Origin: an uncultured Acetatifactor sp.
GTDB lineage: Bacteria; Bacillota; Clostridia; Lachnospirales; Lachnospiraceae
DNA length: 64,000 nucleotides
Direction of reading: 5' to 3'
Assembly: GCA_910578185.1 (NCBI GenBank)
Contig: CAJTPN010000011.1
Location: forward strand, 65,229-129,228
Position numbers and translations under genes: made by a program. Positions 24,945 through 34,404 of this stretch are shown one piece after another. Position 1 is the stretch's first letter, and each line of letters begins with the position of its first letter. The notes below the pieces were generated by a model that saw only the letters and a list, made by a program, of their open reading frames with translations, had not been told where the DNA came from and made no database searches.

Positions 24945-25652
24945 CTAATCTCCCATCCGCAGCATCAGTCTGCGGTTAACATCTTTTTCATAAGTACGGC
25001 TTATAGGAATTTCCCTGCCATCCTCCAGCCACAGCGCATGTTCCTTCCAGCTTTTTACATATCGTTCCTGCACCAGAAAACTTCTGTGACAGCGAAAAAA
25101 ACCATTCCCTGAAAGCTGCTCTTCCAATACATCCAGCTTTTGATAAAACTGGTATTCCTCCTTTGACGTAAACAAAATGATTACTCTCTTTCTGCTCTCA
25201 AAGTAAAGTATGTCCCTTTTTCGTATTCTGTAACTGCGGCGTTCATATGAAAATGTGAAATATTCCTCCGTTCCAAGTTCCCGGCGACAGGCATCCATAA
25301 CTTTTCCAAGATCCTTATCCGTCTGGTCTTTCAACAGATAGCGAAAGGCTTTGACTTCATAACCCTCCCTGGCATATGCCTCCAGACTGGTCAAAAATAT
25401 TATAAGGCACCCGCAGCCCTTTTCCCGCAAGATCCTGGCCGTTTCCAACCCGTCCGTTCTTTCCATCCTGATGTCCAAAAAGAGCACATCCATATGGGGT
25501 AGCTTTCCCGTACCATAAGCCTCCAAAAGCTCCCTGCCGTCAAAAAACTGCGTCACAGTGATATCCATATTCTTTTCCACACTGTCTCTGACCAAAAGTT
25601 CTTTGAGATGATCCAGAAATACCTTCTCGTCGTCACAGATCACGATATGCAT
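24945..25652 (-). CDS. LytTR-family response regulator, AgrA-like
   Basis: A 235-residue response regulator. The receiver domain has the acidic pair in IVICDDEKVFLDHL, the phosphoacceptor Asp in VLFLDIRMERTDGLE, and the T and K positions in IIFLTS and FRYLLKDQ. The C-terminal half is a LytTR DNA-binding domain (FESRKRVIILFT..EEYQFY, LDVLEEQL, FFRCHRSFLVQ, RTYEKDVNRRL). AGGGGG precedes the ATG. As first gene of the cluster it pairs with the GHKL kinase and probably activates the exporter promoter. Confidence 0.88.
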   Translation of the reverse strand: MHIVICDDEKVFLDHLKELLVRDSVEKNMDITVTQFFDGRELLEAYGTGKLPHMDVLFLDIRMERTDGLETARILREKGCGCLIIFLTSLEAYAREGYEVKAFRYLLKDQTDKDLGKVMDACRRELGTEEYFTFSYERRSYRIRKRDILYFESRKRVIILFTSKEEYQFYQKLDVLEEQLSGNGFFRCHRSFLVQERYVKSWKEHALWLEDGREIPISRTYEKDVNRRLMLRMGD

Positions 25653-25767
25653 ATAGACACCCCCTTGTCCTGATCCGTCACAGATTGCCTTTTAACCAAT
25701 CTAAAGCATTCCACAGAAGATGACTCTCTATTACAATCTATTCTTTTTCGTTAATCAAATCCCCCTC

Positions 25768-25854
25768 AGCAAGCTGCAGGGTATTTGACCCTCGCGGCAT
25801 TCGCCAAATGCTCCCGCAAGCGCGGCACTTGGCTCATTGCCCGCAGGAATAAAT
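25768..25854 (+). repeat. Dispersed intergenic repeat, copy B (longest)
   Basis: About 87 bp. Its right part (25791-25853) matches copy A; its left part (cagcaagctg, then gggtatttgaccct) matches copy C but is missing in A. It lies between the divergent response regulator and XpaC genes, upstream of both. Confidence 0.75.
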
Positions 25855-26011
25855 GATTCATTGCAAAGAGCTGACTTTGATAAGTTGTATTATAACAGCT
25901 ATCGGATACAATTCGCAACAAAAATCATGCAGGAATTAACAACTGAAAGCATCATGCACCTGTCTTAAGAAAAATCTTTGAAAAAATTAAACAATTATAT
26001 AAAAGAAATTG

Positions 26012-26040
26012 TTGCGGATAAGAGTGCAATGTGTGATAAT
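26012..26040 (+). promoter_or_regulatory. Promoter for the xpaC-telA pair
   Basis: TTGCGG (26012-26017), 17-bp spacer, GATAAT (26035-26040), preceded by TG-rich sequence. About 48 bp before the XpaC-like ATG. Otherwise 25653-26087 holds only the dispersed repeat. Confidence 0.45.
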
Positions 26041-26087
26041 GAAACTATGGAAAAATCAGAATCGATGATAACAAGAGGTTAAAATAA

Positions 26088-27563
26088 ATGAGCGATGTTA
26101 AATGGACTAATACAGGGGAGCAAATTAAAGATGCCTTGACAGAAGCCCTGAATTCCGGAGATTTTAAAGAATTAAATACTCTGGTAGCACAGACTGTCAC
26201 TAACGCTCTGAACGAAGCGGGCAAAAACATGGGATCCAACAATAATATTGTCCAAAATAGCCATCAGGAAGCTTCCGGTTACGGCAATCAAGCCCAGTCA
26301 GAGATACCAATCTGGCAGCAGCGCGCTCAGGAAAGGGCGCGTCAGAAGGCCGCAATGCGGCAGGGACTGCAATATCGAAAACAGCAAAGAATGGAGCAGC
26401 TCAAACAGGAGGCTGTCTATGTCCAACAACAGACACAGCAGCGAACTGAAATTAAACAAACCACACAGACCATACAAACCCAGGCGGAACCTGCTCAGAC
26501 AACAGGCTGGAGCACCCCAAAAACCCCCACCGTGAAGATGAGGAAAGTTGGAAAGGTATCCAATGTTCTCTATCAGGTATTTGGAGGAATTGGTCTGGGT
26601 ATCACCGGATTAATAACCTTGATCAGGCTTTTTGTCTTCCTGGCAGGAGATACCACGCTTGCAGGCTGGATTATAAATTTTATTTTTCTGGCATTCTTTT
26701 ACGGCATGGTACAAGTGGGAATCGGACAGCGCCAGCGGCTGAAGCGCGCGCTGCGCTATGTACAGCTCTGCGGGCATAAAATGTACGGAGATATCGAACA
26801 ACTGGCTTTGTCTGTGGGCAAAAATGTACGATTTGTGACAAAGGATATTCGGAAAATGCTCAACGCAGGTATCTTCCCCGAAGGTCATCTGGACAAGCAA
26901 AAAACCTGCCTTATGTTAAATGATTCCATCTACAGACAATATCTGGAAACGGAGGGCAACCGAAGGCGTAATATGCTGGAGAGTCCGGCAGAAACATCGC
27001 AGAAGGAAAGTGCTGCCGAACAGCAGGAAGAATCGGACTCCAGGGAACAGACCACAGCGGAAGTACTGAATGAACAGGAAACTGAACTCAATACCATGAT
27101 TGCGGAAGGTATGGAATGTATCCGTAAATTACGGGATTTAAACGACAAAATTCCGGAAGAAGGAATATCTTCCAAGCTGTTCTGCCTTGAAAATCTGTTA
27201 AAAGACATTTTTGACAGCCTTAGAGAGCATCCCGACCAGATGAATCGAATGCACAAGCTTATGAATTACTATCTGCCCACCACCATTAAGCTGGTTGAAG
27301 CTTACGAAGATTTCAGCCGGGTCAGCTCCCCGGGAAAAGAAATTCAAAAGGCAAAAGCCGAAATAGAAAATACATTGGATACTATCAACCAGGCTTTTAC
27401 GGAGCTATTGAACAATCTGTTCCAAGACGCCGTCTTCGATGTGACCACGGACGCGCAGGTATTAAAAACAATGCTGGCAAAAGAGGGACTTACAAAGGAA
27501 ATGGAGCTTGTATCCAACCGCCAAAATTCACAGGAAACGCCAAAAATGCAATTTATGGAATAA
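26088..27563 (+). CDS. XpaC-like protein (5-bromo-4-chloroindolyl phosphate hydrolysis family)
   Basis: A 491-residue protein. The first 150 residues are hydrophilic and Q-rich (QQQTQQRTEIKQTTQTIQTQ), followed by a membrane hairpin (about residues 165-215) and a conserved soluble part beginning YVQLCGHKMYGDIEQLAL, which is the XpaC family region. A further coiled-coil-like segment ends the protein. XpaC is often encoded next to TelA, as here, and the pair is linked to toxic-anion and envelope stress, although the molecular role is not settled. GAGG precedes the ATG. The Q-rich N-terminal extension is longer than in classical XpaC. Confidence 0.7.
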   Translation: MSDVKWTNTGEQIKDALTEALNSGDFKELNTLVAQTVTNALNEAGKNMGSNNNIVQNSHQEASGYGNQAQSEIPIWQQRAQERARQKAAMRQGLQYRKQQRMEQLKQEAVYVQQQTQQRTEIKQTTQTIQTQAEPAQTTGWSTPKTPTVKMRKVGKVSNVLYQVFGGIGLGITGLITLIRLFVFLAGDTTLAGWIINFIFLAFFYGMVQVGIGQRQRLKRALRYVQLCGHKMYGDIEQLALSVGKNVRFVTKDIRKMLNAGIFPEGHLDKQKTCLMLNDSIYRQYLETEGNRRRNMLESPAETSQKESAAEQQEESDSREQTTAEVLNEQETELNTMIAEGMECIRKLRDLNDKIPEEGISSKLFCLENLLKDIFDSLREHPDQMNRMHKLMNYYLPTTIKLVEAYEDFSRVSSPGKEIQKAKAEIENTLDTINQAFTELLNNLFQDAVFDVTTDAQVLKTMLAKEGLTKEMELVSNRQNSQETPKMQFME

Positions 27564-27595
27564 TCAACACTTAACATAATATGGAGGATCATTAG

Positions 27596-28771
27596 ATGAG
27601 CAATGAATTAGATGAAATGTTGAAGGAAGCTCCCACCCTTACCTTTGAACCATTCGGAGCCGAAGCGAAAACGGAAACAGAAGTAGCAAACACCGCACAG
27701 ACTGTTACAGAAGAAGAACACAAGATCCCGGAAATGGTTTTGACCCCTGCGGAACAGAAAATGGTTGACGATTTTGCGGCACAAATTGACCTGAAAAATA
27801 CACAGCTTGTCCTGCAGTATGGAGCGGGCAGTCAGAAAAAGATTGCCGACTTCTCCGAGAATGCGCTGAACAATGTGCGCACAAAAGATATGGGTGAGAT
27901 CGGACAGATGCTGGCCACCGTGGTATCCGAGCTGAAAGGATTCGAGGAAGATGAGGAGGAAAAAGGATTTCTGGGTATCTTCAAAAAAACCAGCAACAAA
28001 CTGGATAATTTGAAAGTAAAATATGACAAGGCAGAAGTTAATATCAATAAAATCTGTAAGATGATGGAAGACCACCAGGTCACATTACTCAAAGACGCCG
28101 CCATGTTGGATAAAATGTACGAGTTAAATTTGAACTATTTTAAAGAATTATCCATGTACATCCTGGCGGGAAAGAAAAAGCTTGAAGAAGCACGCACCGT
28201 GGAATTACCAAAGCTGCTTGCCAAAGCAGAACAGAGCGGACTGCCGGAAGACAGTCAGGCAGCAAATGATTATGCATCTATGTGTGAACGTTTTGAAAAG
28301 AAAATATATGACCTGGAACTGACCAGAACCATTTCTATGCAGATGGCGCCGCAAATTCGCCTGATTCAGAGCAATGATACGGCCATGTCCGAAAAAATAC
28401 AATCCACGCTGGTGAATACCATTCCCCTGTGGAAGAGCCAGATGGTAATTGCCATCGGATTAAGTCACTCCAGTGAAGCCGCCAAGGCACAGAGGGAAGT
28501 GACCGATATGACCAACGCCCTGCTGAAAAAGAATGCGGAAACCCTGAAAGTAGCTACCATTGAGACCGCCAAAGAAAGTGAGCGGGGCATCGTAGACATC
28601 GAGACGCTCACCGCCACCAACAAAACCTTGATCAGCACTCTGGATGAAGTCCTGAAAATTCAGGAGGACGGACGGGCTAAGAGAAAGAACGCAGAGGCGG
28701 AACTTGTCAGAATCGAGGATGAAATGCGCCAGAAGATGCTTACCATGAGCCGTGCTTCCGGCAAAATGTAG
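27596..28771 (+). CDS. TelA family toxic anion resistance protein
   Basis: A 391-residue protein of the TelA/KlaA family, largely helical. Typical stretches are LDNLKVKYDKAEVNINKICKMM (written here in part), MYELNLNYFKELSMYILAGKKKL, and SQMVIAIGLSHSSEAAKAQREVTDMTN (shortened), with the C-terminal ETAKESERGIVDIETL. TelA proteins are associated with resistance to tellurite and other stresses. It follows the XpaC gene after 32 bp with a GGAGG site, so the two form one unit. Confidence 0.88.
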   Translation: MSNELDEMLKEAPTLTFEPFGAEAKTETEVANTAQTVTEEEHKIPEMVLTPAEQKMVDDFAAQIDLKNTQLVLQYGAGSQKKIADFSENALNNVRTKDMGEIGQMLATVVSELKGFEEDEEEKGFLGIFKKTSNKLDNLKVKYDKAEVNINKICKMMEDHQVTLLKDAAMLDKMYELNLNYFKELSMYILAGKKKLEEARTVELPKLLAKAEQSGLPEDSQAANDYASMCERFEKKIYDLELTRTISMQMAPQIRLIQSNDTAMSEKIQSTLVNTIPLWKSQMVIAIGLSHSSEAAKAQREVTDMTNALLKKNAETLKVATIETAKESERGIVDIETLTATNKTLISTLDEVLKIQEDGRAKRKNAEAELVRIEDEMRQKMLTMSRASGKM

Positions 28772-28831
28772 TCACTAAAAGCGTGTTTATAAATTTATTT
28801 TTCCATTTACACGCCTTACTATGATAAAAAG

Positions 28832-28866
28832 AAAGTCCCTCACCACAAGGTGAAGGGCTTTCTTTT
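28832..28866 (+). terminator. Rho-independent terminator after telA
   Basis: A 13-bp imperfect stem (28832-28844 with 28849-28861) and a following T-tract. It is also close to the 3' side of the convergent VWA gene. Confidence 0.8.
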
Positions 28867-29011
28867 TGCAGCGATATGTCAACCTTTCGGTTCCATCGTT
28901 TCTGCAAGTTGCAAAAACATGATCACATCCCATCTCTTTTGCATGAACAAAACCTTCCTGGCACAATTTCCCGCTTCTACATTTTCATTACAACAATCAT
29001 GCCAAAATCAA

Positions 29012-30889
29012 TCATTGCTCTCCAAAATAAAACACTTCTCCCCGCGCCCGAAATGGCAGGCGTTTTCCTTTTGGAATCAAAAATGCATGTTTACGACGGA
29101 TCTCCATATGCTCTTCGATATCTCCGTCGGTGATAATTAAAACAGGTCCATCCTTAGGGAAGTCCCCTGCTCTCTCCAGCAAGTCGATTCCCGGCTGCAA
29201 AACCGTACCGCCCCTTCCCTGTACACGCACACGTCCTGCAATTTCCTCCGGCGCCATATAACCTGCGTCATATGCATGGGCGTCACAAAACACGACTCTG
29301 GCAAAAGGCACCTCTTTGGCGGAAGCATAACTGGCGATAGCTCCCAAGGCGAAGCCAATCAATTTCGCGCTCATGGAGCCGGAAGTATCCACTACCACCC
29401 CAAAGGTACGGCTGTTCTCTGGAACATCCGACTGTACATAGCTTGGCCTGGGAATATCCGGCGTACTTCCCTGACGACGGCTGGGTCTGGAATAGGAACG
29501 TCTTTTTTCCAACGGCGCAAAATAACAGTCAAACCATCTTGCCAGTTTTACATCCCAAGGAATCGGCGGAACCGCCAACGCACGAATCTCCTCTATCAAT
29601 CCTGCAGGAAGATAGCCACGCCCTGCCTGGGTATGATATTCCAAGCCGTTTTGCAGCGCACTTTTATAGAAATCATCCAGAGAAGTGACATTGCGATTAT
29701 GAAATCCGGAAGACTGGGCATCCCCAATGATATCCCCCTTCCCATACCCTCGAAATGTTTCTGCTTTACTATATTTCCGAAGGTCTCTCACCATGCGGTC
29801 GTACAATTCCTCTGCAGAAATATTTTGCAGGCTTTCATCGTAGAGCAGTCCCCGTTCCGGCATCTTACCGATACTCATTTCCTGGAGCCACCCGTTGATT
29901 ACATAATCACAGGCAACATTCCAGAGCTCATGATTTCTTCCCTGACAGCGTTCATAGTGCTGTAAACCTGCATGCAAAAATTCATGGGCCAGTACAAACT
30001 TTAATTCCTCTGTAGATAGTCCGGCGGCAGGATTCACATAAATTTCGGCGCAGGCCACATCCACCGCTGCAACCGATATCTCATTCTTCATACAATATCT
30101 ATAATCTTCTATCACCTGAAATGCGGATGCAAGCCCGCCAAGCAAAGGATAATGATTGATAAACCATTGTGCCGCTTTTTGAGAGGCAGTATAAGAACGT
30201 CCTGTGACGACATCATGCCCCCCTGCCCTGCTCACTACATCCGACACGGAATTTGCCAGCGCATAGGCAAACAATGTGGCATATTGATTATGCTGATTCT
30301 TTGACTTATCGTACACCAGAGGCTTATCCAGACCTCGCATATCCATTCCACCGGATTCCCCGGTGCCAAATCCCTGATATTCTTCCACGCTGCCCTGTTC
30401 CAGCAGATATTGATATATTTTCTCCTCCCCGGACATGGGGCCGGAAAAGGACTGAACGGATGCAAAGGTAAGAGGACTGCCGAATTTCAGATCCTGCAGA
30501 AACTTGGCTATATAGATATCACATGCCGTATTCCACAAATATGGATTATAGGATACGCTTCGCTGATAACTATCATGGGAAGAATTGGATAAAGAAATCT
30601 TCTCTCTCATTCCGGGTATTTTTTCTGCATCAAAATGTCCGAATGCCAAATGAAGCTTACAGTGTGCAATGGCATATACCCACTGCTCAGGCGTCAGAGC
30701 CATATCCTCATTTAAATAGATTGAACCCTCACTGTTTACATACGCCGCAGCTTTTTTTCCCATGGAATTTTTATCACGAATATAAAGATCACCACCCAGC
30801 TTGGAAAACAGCGGATTTTGCCGATACAGTTCATAACCTGCGTCCAGATTTTTTCTGTTTGTATTAAGATTGTTTTTTTTATCCTTCAT
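29012..30889 (-). CDS. Metallopeptidase-like (DUF2201) and VWA-like domain protein
   Basis: A 625-residue protein of the family with a putative metallopeptidase N-terminal domain and a VWA-like C-terminal domain. The zinc-type motif HEFLH lies in KFVLAHEFLHAGLQHYERC, and the MIDAS-type motif is VVVDTSGSMSAKLIG, with a later VLIITDGDIEEH. The first ATG in frame is 30889; codons before it back to a TTG lack a ribosome site. Such proteins usually pair with a MoxR AAA ATPase, and the MoxR gene is directly upstream. In that pairing the ATPase is thought to act as a chaperone or remodeller and the VWA protein as its partner. Confidence 0.82.
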   Translation of the reverse strand: MKDKKNNLNTNRKNLDAGYELYRQNPLFSKLGGDLYIRDKNSMGKKAAAYVNSEGSIYLNEDMALTPEQWVYAIAHCKLHLAFGHFDAEKIPGMREKISLSNSSHDSYQRSVSYNPYLWNTACDIYIAKFLQDLKFGSPLTFASVQSFSGPMSGEEKIYQYLLEQGSVEEYQGFGTGESGGMDMRGLDKPLVYDKSKNQHNQYATLFAYALANSVSDVVSRAGGHDVVTGRSYTASQKAAQWFINHYPLLGGLASAFQVIEDYRYCMKNEISVAAVDVACAEIYVNPAAGLSTEELKFVLAHEFLHAGLQHYERCQGRNHELWNVACDYVINGWLQEMSIGKMPERGLLYDESLQNISAEELYDRMVRDLRKYSKAETFRGYGKGDIIGDAQSSGFHNRNVTSLDDFYKSALQNGLEYHTQAGRGYLPAGLIEEIRALAVPPIPWDVKLARWFDCYFAPLEKRRSYSRPSRRQGSTPDIPRPSYVQSDVPENSRTFGVVVDTSGSMSAKLIGFALGAIASYASAKEVPFARVVFCDAHAYDAGYMAPEEIAGRVRVQGRGGTVLQPGIDLLERAGDFPKDGPVLIITDGDIEEHMEIRRKHAFLIPKGKRLPFRARGEVFYFGEQ

Positions 30890-31003
30890 CCCTTCAAGTC
30901 CCAAGCATCTCAAAATATCATTACCGTTTAAGACAGGGTGTTAAACGGTATGCAATATGGCTTTACAGATGTTTCATGGCGGTTGTGAAAATCTTCTCAA
31001 AAA

Positions 31004-32074
31004 TCAGTGCCCTGTTTGAACTGTTGCAAGTCTTGGCAGATCACGGACAATCTCCACCATAAACCACTCCGGCAGAATGTCTCCATCGTCCGCAGAAACT
31101 ACCATCTGCGCAATTTCATTGTTGATAAGGGATAAATCCTTCATCAATGCCTTTGCCCTGTGGGTAAGATTTTGCACTTCCTTGCTCATTTTCTGTTTAT
31201 TCTGAGGCAGATCGTGTATCAATCTGGCCCGGAAAGACTGGGCCACAAAATAAAGTACATCCCGCTCCTCCGGTTTGGAAGGCCATTTGGCTCTTCCTGC
31301 CAGAATATCAGCCAAAAGATGTGTATTTCCCAACTGTTTCGTATATGCCAGAAACATTCCCGCATGGTTTGCGGAAATACAGCCATACGCCAGCACACGC
31401 AATAAATTCTCCGAAAGTTTCACTTCCCCGGCACCGTATTCCTTCAAGGCGTCACTCAACAGATGCCAGGAACGGGGCGTAGAATAAGGTTCTTCTGTCT
31501 TAGGCGGTTCGGAAAACAGATGATCCGGTCTTTGACCGATATAATCCGTGACCCAGGGATGAAGATGATTCTCATAAGCCCACTGCAGCCATTGTTCCGG
31601 ATTTGCAGTTAACTGTACATGGAACATACGATTGACCAATGCGGAAGACATGGTCTTTACAATGGCACCGTCATTGGAACGATTTCCTGCACCAATCACT
31701 ACGCTGCCCCTGGGGAGATGATATTCTCCGATTCGCCTCTCATGTATCAAACTATAAAAAGCCTTTTGAACCTCCTGAGAACAGGCATTTAATTCATCCA
31801 AAAAAAGCACATAGGGCTCCTTACGGGCTATCATCTTTGGCGGCAGAAATTCCGATGTCTCCCCCTTAATCTGGGGAATACCAATGATATCCTCCGGCGC
31901 CAGCTGACTTCCAAGCAGCGATACACAGGGGAGTCCCACCTGGCCGGCAAATTTTTCTACCAAGGCCGATTTACCAATCCCAGGCGCACCCCATATAAAA
32001 ACCGGTCTAATAGGAGCAATATTTAATAAAATTTCTAGCAATTCATTTTGTGTTACGGAAAACGATAAATTCAT
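31004..32074 (-). CDS. MoxR-like AAA+ ATPase
   Basis: A 356-residue ATPase. Walker A is GAPGIGKSALVEKF, Walker B is VLFLDELNACSQEVQ, and sensor 1 lies in VVIGAGNRSND. These are features of the MoxR branch of AAA+ proteins. AAGG precedes the ATG. It sits between RtcB and the metallopeptidase/VWA gene with gaps of 68 and 114 bp, all in one direction, suggesting a single operon. Confidence 0.87.
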   Translation of the reverse strand: MNLSFSVTQNELLEILLNIAPIRPVFIWGAPGIGKSALVEKFAGQVGLPCVSLLGSQLAPEDIIGIPQIKGETSEFLPPKMIARKEPYVLFLDELNACSQEVQKAFYSLIHERRIGEYHLPRGSVVIGAGNRSNDGAIVKTMSSALVNRMFHVQLTANPEQWLQWAYENHLHPWVTDYIGQRPDHLFSEPPKTEEPYSTPRSWHLLSDALKEYGAGEVKLSENLLRVLAYGCISANHAGMFLAYTKQLGNTHLLADILAGRAKWPSKPEERDVLYFVAQSFRARLIHDLPQNKQKMSKEVQNLTHRAKALMKDLSLINNEIAQMVVSADDGDILPEWFMVEIVRDLPRLATVQTGH

Positions 32075-32142
32075 GTCGCCTTGTCACTTTCTCTTTGTGC
32101 CCTCCCTGTTTTGAAGCCTTTAAAAATTTATTCCCCCGGTCT

Positions 32143-33333
32143 TCAAATCCTGGAACGCAATTTTGACTTGGAGGGAGATATTGTCCGAAGGGTCGTTTTT
32201 CTTTTCGTTTCACCGGCCTTATAATTATATACCGGCTTTATCTGCTTTGTGATCTCTATTGTCTCGGATACTACTGTCGAAATATCCTCCATGCTTCGAT
32301 AAGCAAAAGGCGCCTCATCCAATGTCTCCTGACAGATGCTGGGACTGTAAATACCCTTCATCTCAGCCTTAAACTGTGACAAAGTAAACTTGGACTGTAC
32401 ATCCTTACGTTTAATAATTCTTCCTGAACCGTGTGGTGCGGAATCATTCCATTCCGGATTCCCCTTGCCTATTCCCAAAAGAATACCATCCCTCATATTT
32501 ATCGGAATGATCACATTTTCTCCTTTTTTAGCGGATATGGCGCCCTTGCGAAGCATTCTGCCCTGTTTTGTATCCTCCACATAATTGTGGATACAGCAGG
32601 AAGTGTCCAGAACTTTCCATTTCATCCCCTTCACCAGTTCTTCCAGTATCACTTCCCTGTTCCATGCGGCAAACTCCTGAACCACCATGCAATCATGAAG
32701 ATAATGCTCCATCAGATCACCTTCCAGATAAGTCAGTTCATGCGGCACGGAAATCTTCTGCTTTCGCAGAATTTTACCGCCTTCATTTAAATAAAAATCC
32801 GCCACTTCCTTCCCTAAATGACGACTTCCCGAATGGATCACCAAATAAAGATTTCCTTCCTGATCTCTGTCCAATTCTATAAAATGATTCCCTCCTCCAA
32901 GAGTTCCCATACTATAAGCGGCCTTAACCTCCTGTACGCTCTTTTGACAGTGAAGCTGCCCATAATCAAAAAGTATCCCCTTGGAATGAGCATCCTTTCG
33001 CACATCAAATCCGGAAGGAACATGATCCCGAATCACGGAATCCAGCTTCTGAAATTCCACCCTAGTATCCTTTATCCTCGCCATGGTTATTCCGCACCCG
33101 ATATCTATCCCCACAAGGCTTGGCATAACTTTAGAACCTATGGTCATGGTCAGTCCCACCGGCCCTACCTTTCCGGCATGGACATCCGGCATAACACGCA
33201 CTTTACAGCCTGAAAGCGCCTCGTTGTCACAAAGCATCCCAAGCTGCGCCAAAGCATAATCGTCAATGGCAGCAGCCAAATTTTCCGAGGTAAAAACCTT
33301 CGCGGAAGTATATTTCCCTTCTATTATTTTCAT
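32143..33333 (-). CDS. rtcB: RtcB family RNA ligase
   Basis: A 396-residue member of the RtcB family, which joins 2',3'-cyclic phosphate or 3'-phosphate RNA ends to 5'-OH ends using GTP and manganese. Key motifs are visible: MPDVHAGKVGPVG, LVGIDIGCGI (metal-binding Cys), GTLGGGNHFIEL, IHSGSRHLG, and the guanylated-His motif SAPHGSGR. GAGG lies before the ATG. Association with MoxR and VWA genes and an unknown upstream gene suggests a stress-induced RNA repair unit. The C-terminal part is slightly shorter than long RtcB proteins, but all motifs are present. Confidence 0.9.
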   Translation of the reverse strand: MKIIEGKYTSAKVFTSENLAAAIDDYALAQLGMLCDNEALSGCKVRVMPDVHAGKVGPVGLTMTIGSKVMPSLVGIDIGCGITMARIKDTRVEFQKLDSVIRDHVPSGFDVRKDAHSKGILFDYGQLHCQKSVQEVKAAYSMGTLGGGNHFIELDRDQEGNLYLVIHSGSRHLGKEVADFYLNEGGKILRKQKISVPHELTYLEGDLMEHYLHDCMVVQEFAAWNREVILEELVKGMKWKVLDTSCCIHNYVEDTKQGRMLRKGAISAKKGENVIIPINMRDGILLGIGKGNPEWNDSAPHGSGRIIKRKDVQSKFTLSQFKAEMKGIYSPSICQETLDEAPFAYRSMEDISTVVSETIEITKQIKPVYNYKAGETKRKTTLRTISPSKSKLRSRI

Positions 33334-33402
33334 ATCTGTTCCTCAAATTATATCCCTATTCTACAAAGTGTTCACAATGCAGCCAGGGTAATCATTATTT
33401 CA

Positions 33403-34161
33403 TCATACACCCATCATCCGTCTTGCCGCAACACAGATCTTTGCATACATTTCATACATTCCGTATGCCTGTGCCATCTCCGTTCTAACATATCCCATAT
33501 GCAGCGGAATTCCCGTTTCTCTTCTGGCAATCATTTTGTTTTCATAGATTGCCTGAGATTGTTCTCTCTCGAAAACTCTCTTCCACATCGCCTTTTTGGC
33601 CTGGGCTTCTTCCAACTGTTTTTTCCATCTTCTGCGACGCTCTTCCCGTTTCTTCCAGAAGCTTTTCTCCGCCTTCCTTGTGTCTATATTAGCCCCCTTA
33701 CTCCAACTGTGCGCAATATATTCTTCCTTTTCTGCCCCAAAACAGTGTATCACATATCTGCTCCCATGCATATATGCCCACGCGTCATAAAAAGTAAAAT
33801 CATACCGCAATATAGCCAGTACCCATTGCTCATATTCCGGATTGTTTTTCATTGCCTCAAATCCCTCTTCTGTAATATACACGGAAAAAGAAGAGTTCAT
33901 CTGGGAATCACTGATGGGAATCTTTGCAATTTGATCATAAATATATTGTTTATATTCTTCCATTGTCATATCTTTAACAAAATCTTTTTCCACAACATTG
34001 ATTTTAGATATTTCTTTGATCTGTTCACTCTGTTCGCTCTTTTCTATCAACTTATCCATAAATGAACATTCCGGTTTTCCATTGTTGCCTGCCCCACTCT
34101 TACCCTTGGTCAAATGCCCGCAGGTTTTTGTAAGATAATCCACATACATTGCATTTTCCAT
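33403..34161 (-). CDS. Protein of unknown function at the head of the rtcB operon
   Basis: A 252-residue soluble protein that I do not recognise. The central part (YITEEGFEAMKNNPEYEQWVL, shortened) contains sequence seen in several unknown Lachnospiraceae proteins, followed by IHCFGAEKEEYIAHSW. A basic coiled-coil stretch (FWKKREERRRRWKKQLEEA) lies around residues 170-200. GGAGG precedes the ATG. It is 69 bp upstream of rtcB in the same direction, so it is probably cotranscribed with it. Confidence 0.6.
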   Translation of the reverse strand: MENAMYVDYLTKTCGHLTKGKSGAGNNGKPECSFMDKLIEKSEQSEQIKEISKINVVEKDFVKDMTMEEYKQYIYDQIAKIPISDSQMNSSFSVYITEEGFEAMKNNPEYEQWVLAILRYDFTFYDAWAYMHGSRYVIHCFGAEKEEYIAHSWSKGANIDTRKAEKSFWKKREERRRRWKKQLEEAQAKKAMWKRVFEREQSQAIYENKMIARRETGIPLHMGYVRTEMAQAYGMYEMYAKICVAARRMMGV

Positions 34162-34265
34162 AATGATACCTCCTTGTGTGCTTCCTAAAAAGGTATATTA
34201 TCCCTCTTTATCCACAGCCTTAATTCAAGGTTTCCTTTCAATTTATCCAATTTGAAAGCTGTTAC

Positions 34266-34353
34266 TTACGATATATAAGTAAAACATATTTAACTCAATG
34301 TTTTTTTCTTGTCCGCCCAGGCAATTCACTCTTCATTTACTTATATATCGTAA
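34266..34353. repeat. 88-bp element with perfect 18-bp terminal inverted repeats
   Basis: Arms at 34266-34283 and 34336-34353 (ttacgatatataagtaaa and its complement) are perfectly complementary and 52 bp apart. It lies between the MATE stop and the start of the unknown gene at 34161. It could be a MITE-like element, a terminator or cruciform, or two operator half-sites. No target-site duplication is obvious. Confidence 0.6.
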
Positions 34354-34404
34354 AAAAACACTATATGATTAAGGAAAATGTCATCAATCGTTTTACAGAA
34401 CCGC

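Noticed and set aside
25653..26087. AgrD-like signal peptide gene near the AgrC/AgrA-like pair
   Set aside because: No short frame with a ribosome site and a cysteine-containing peptide followed by an acidic tail was found, and no AgrB-like protease is present.
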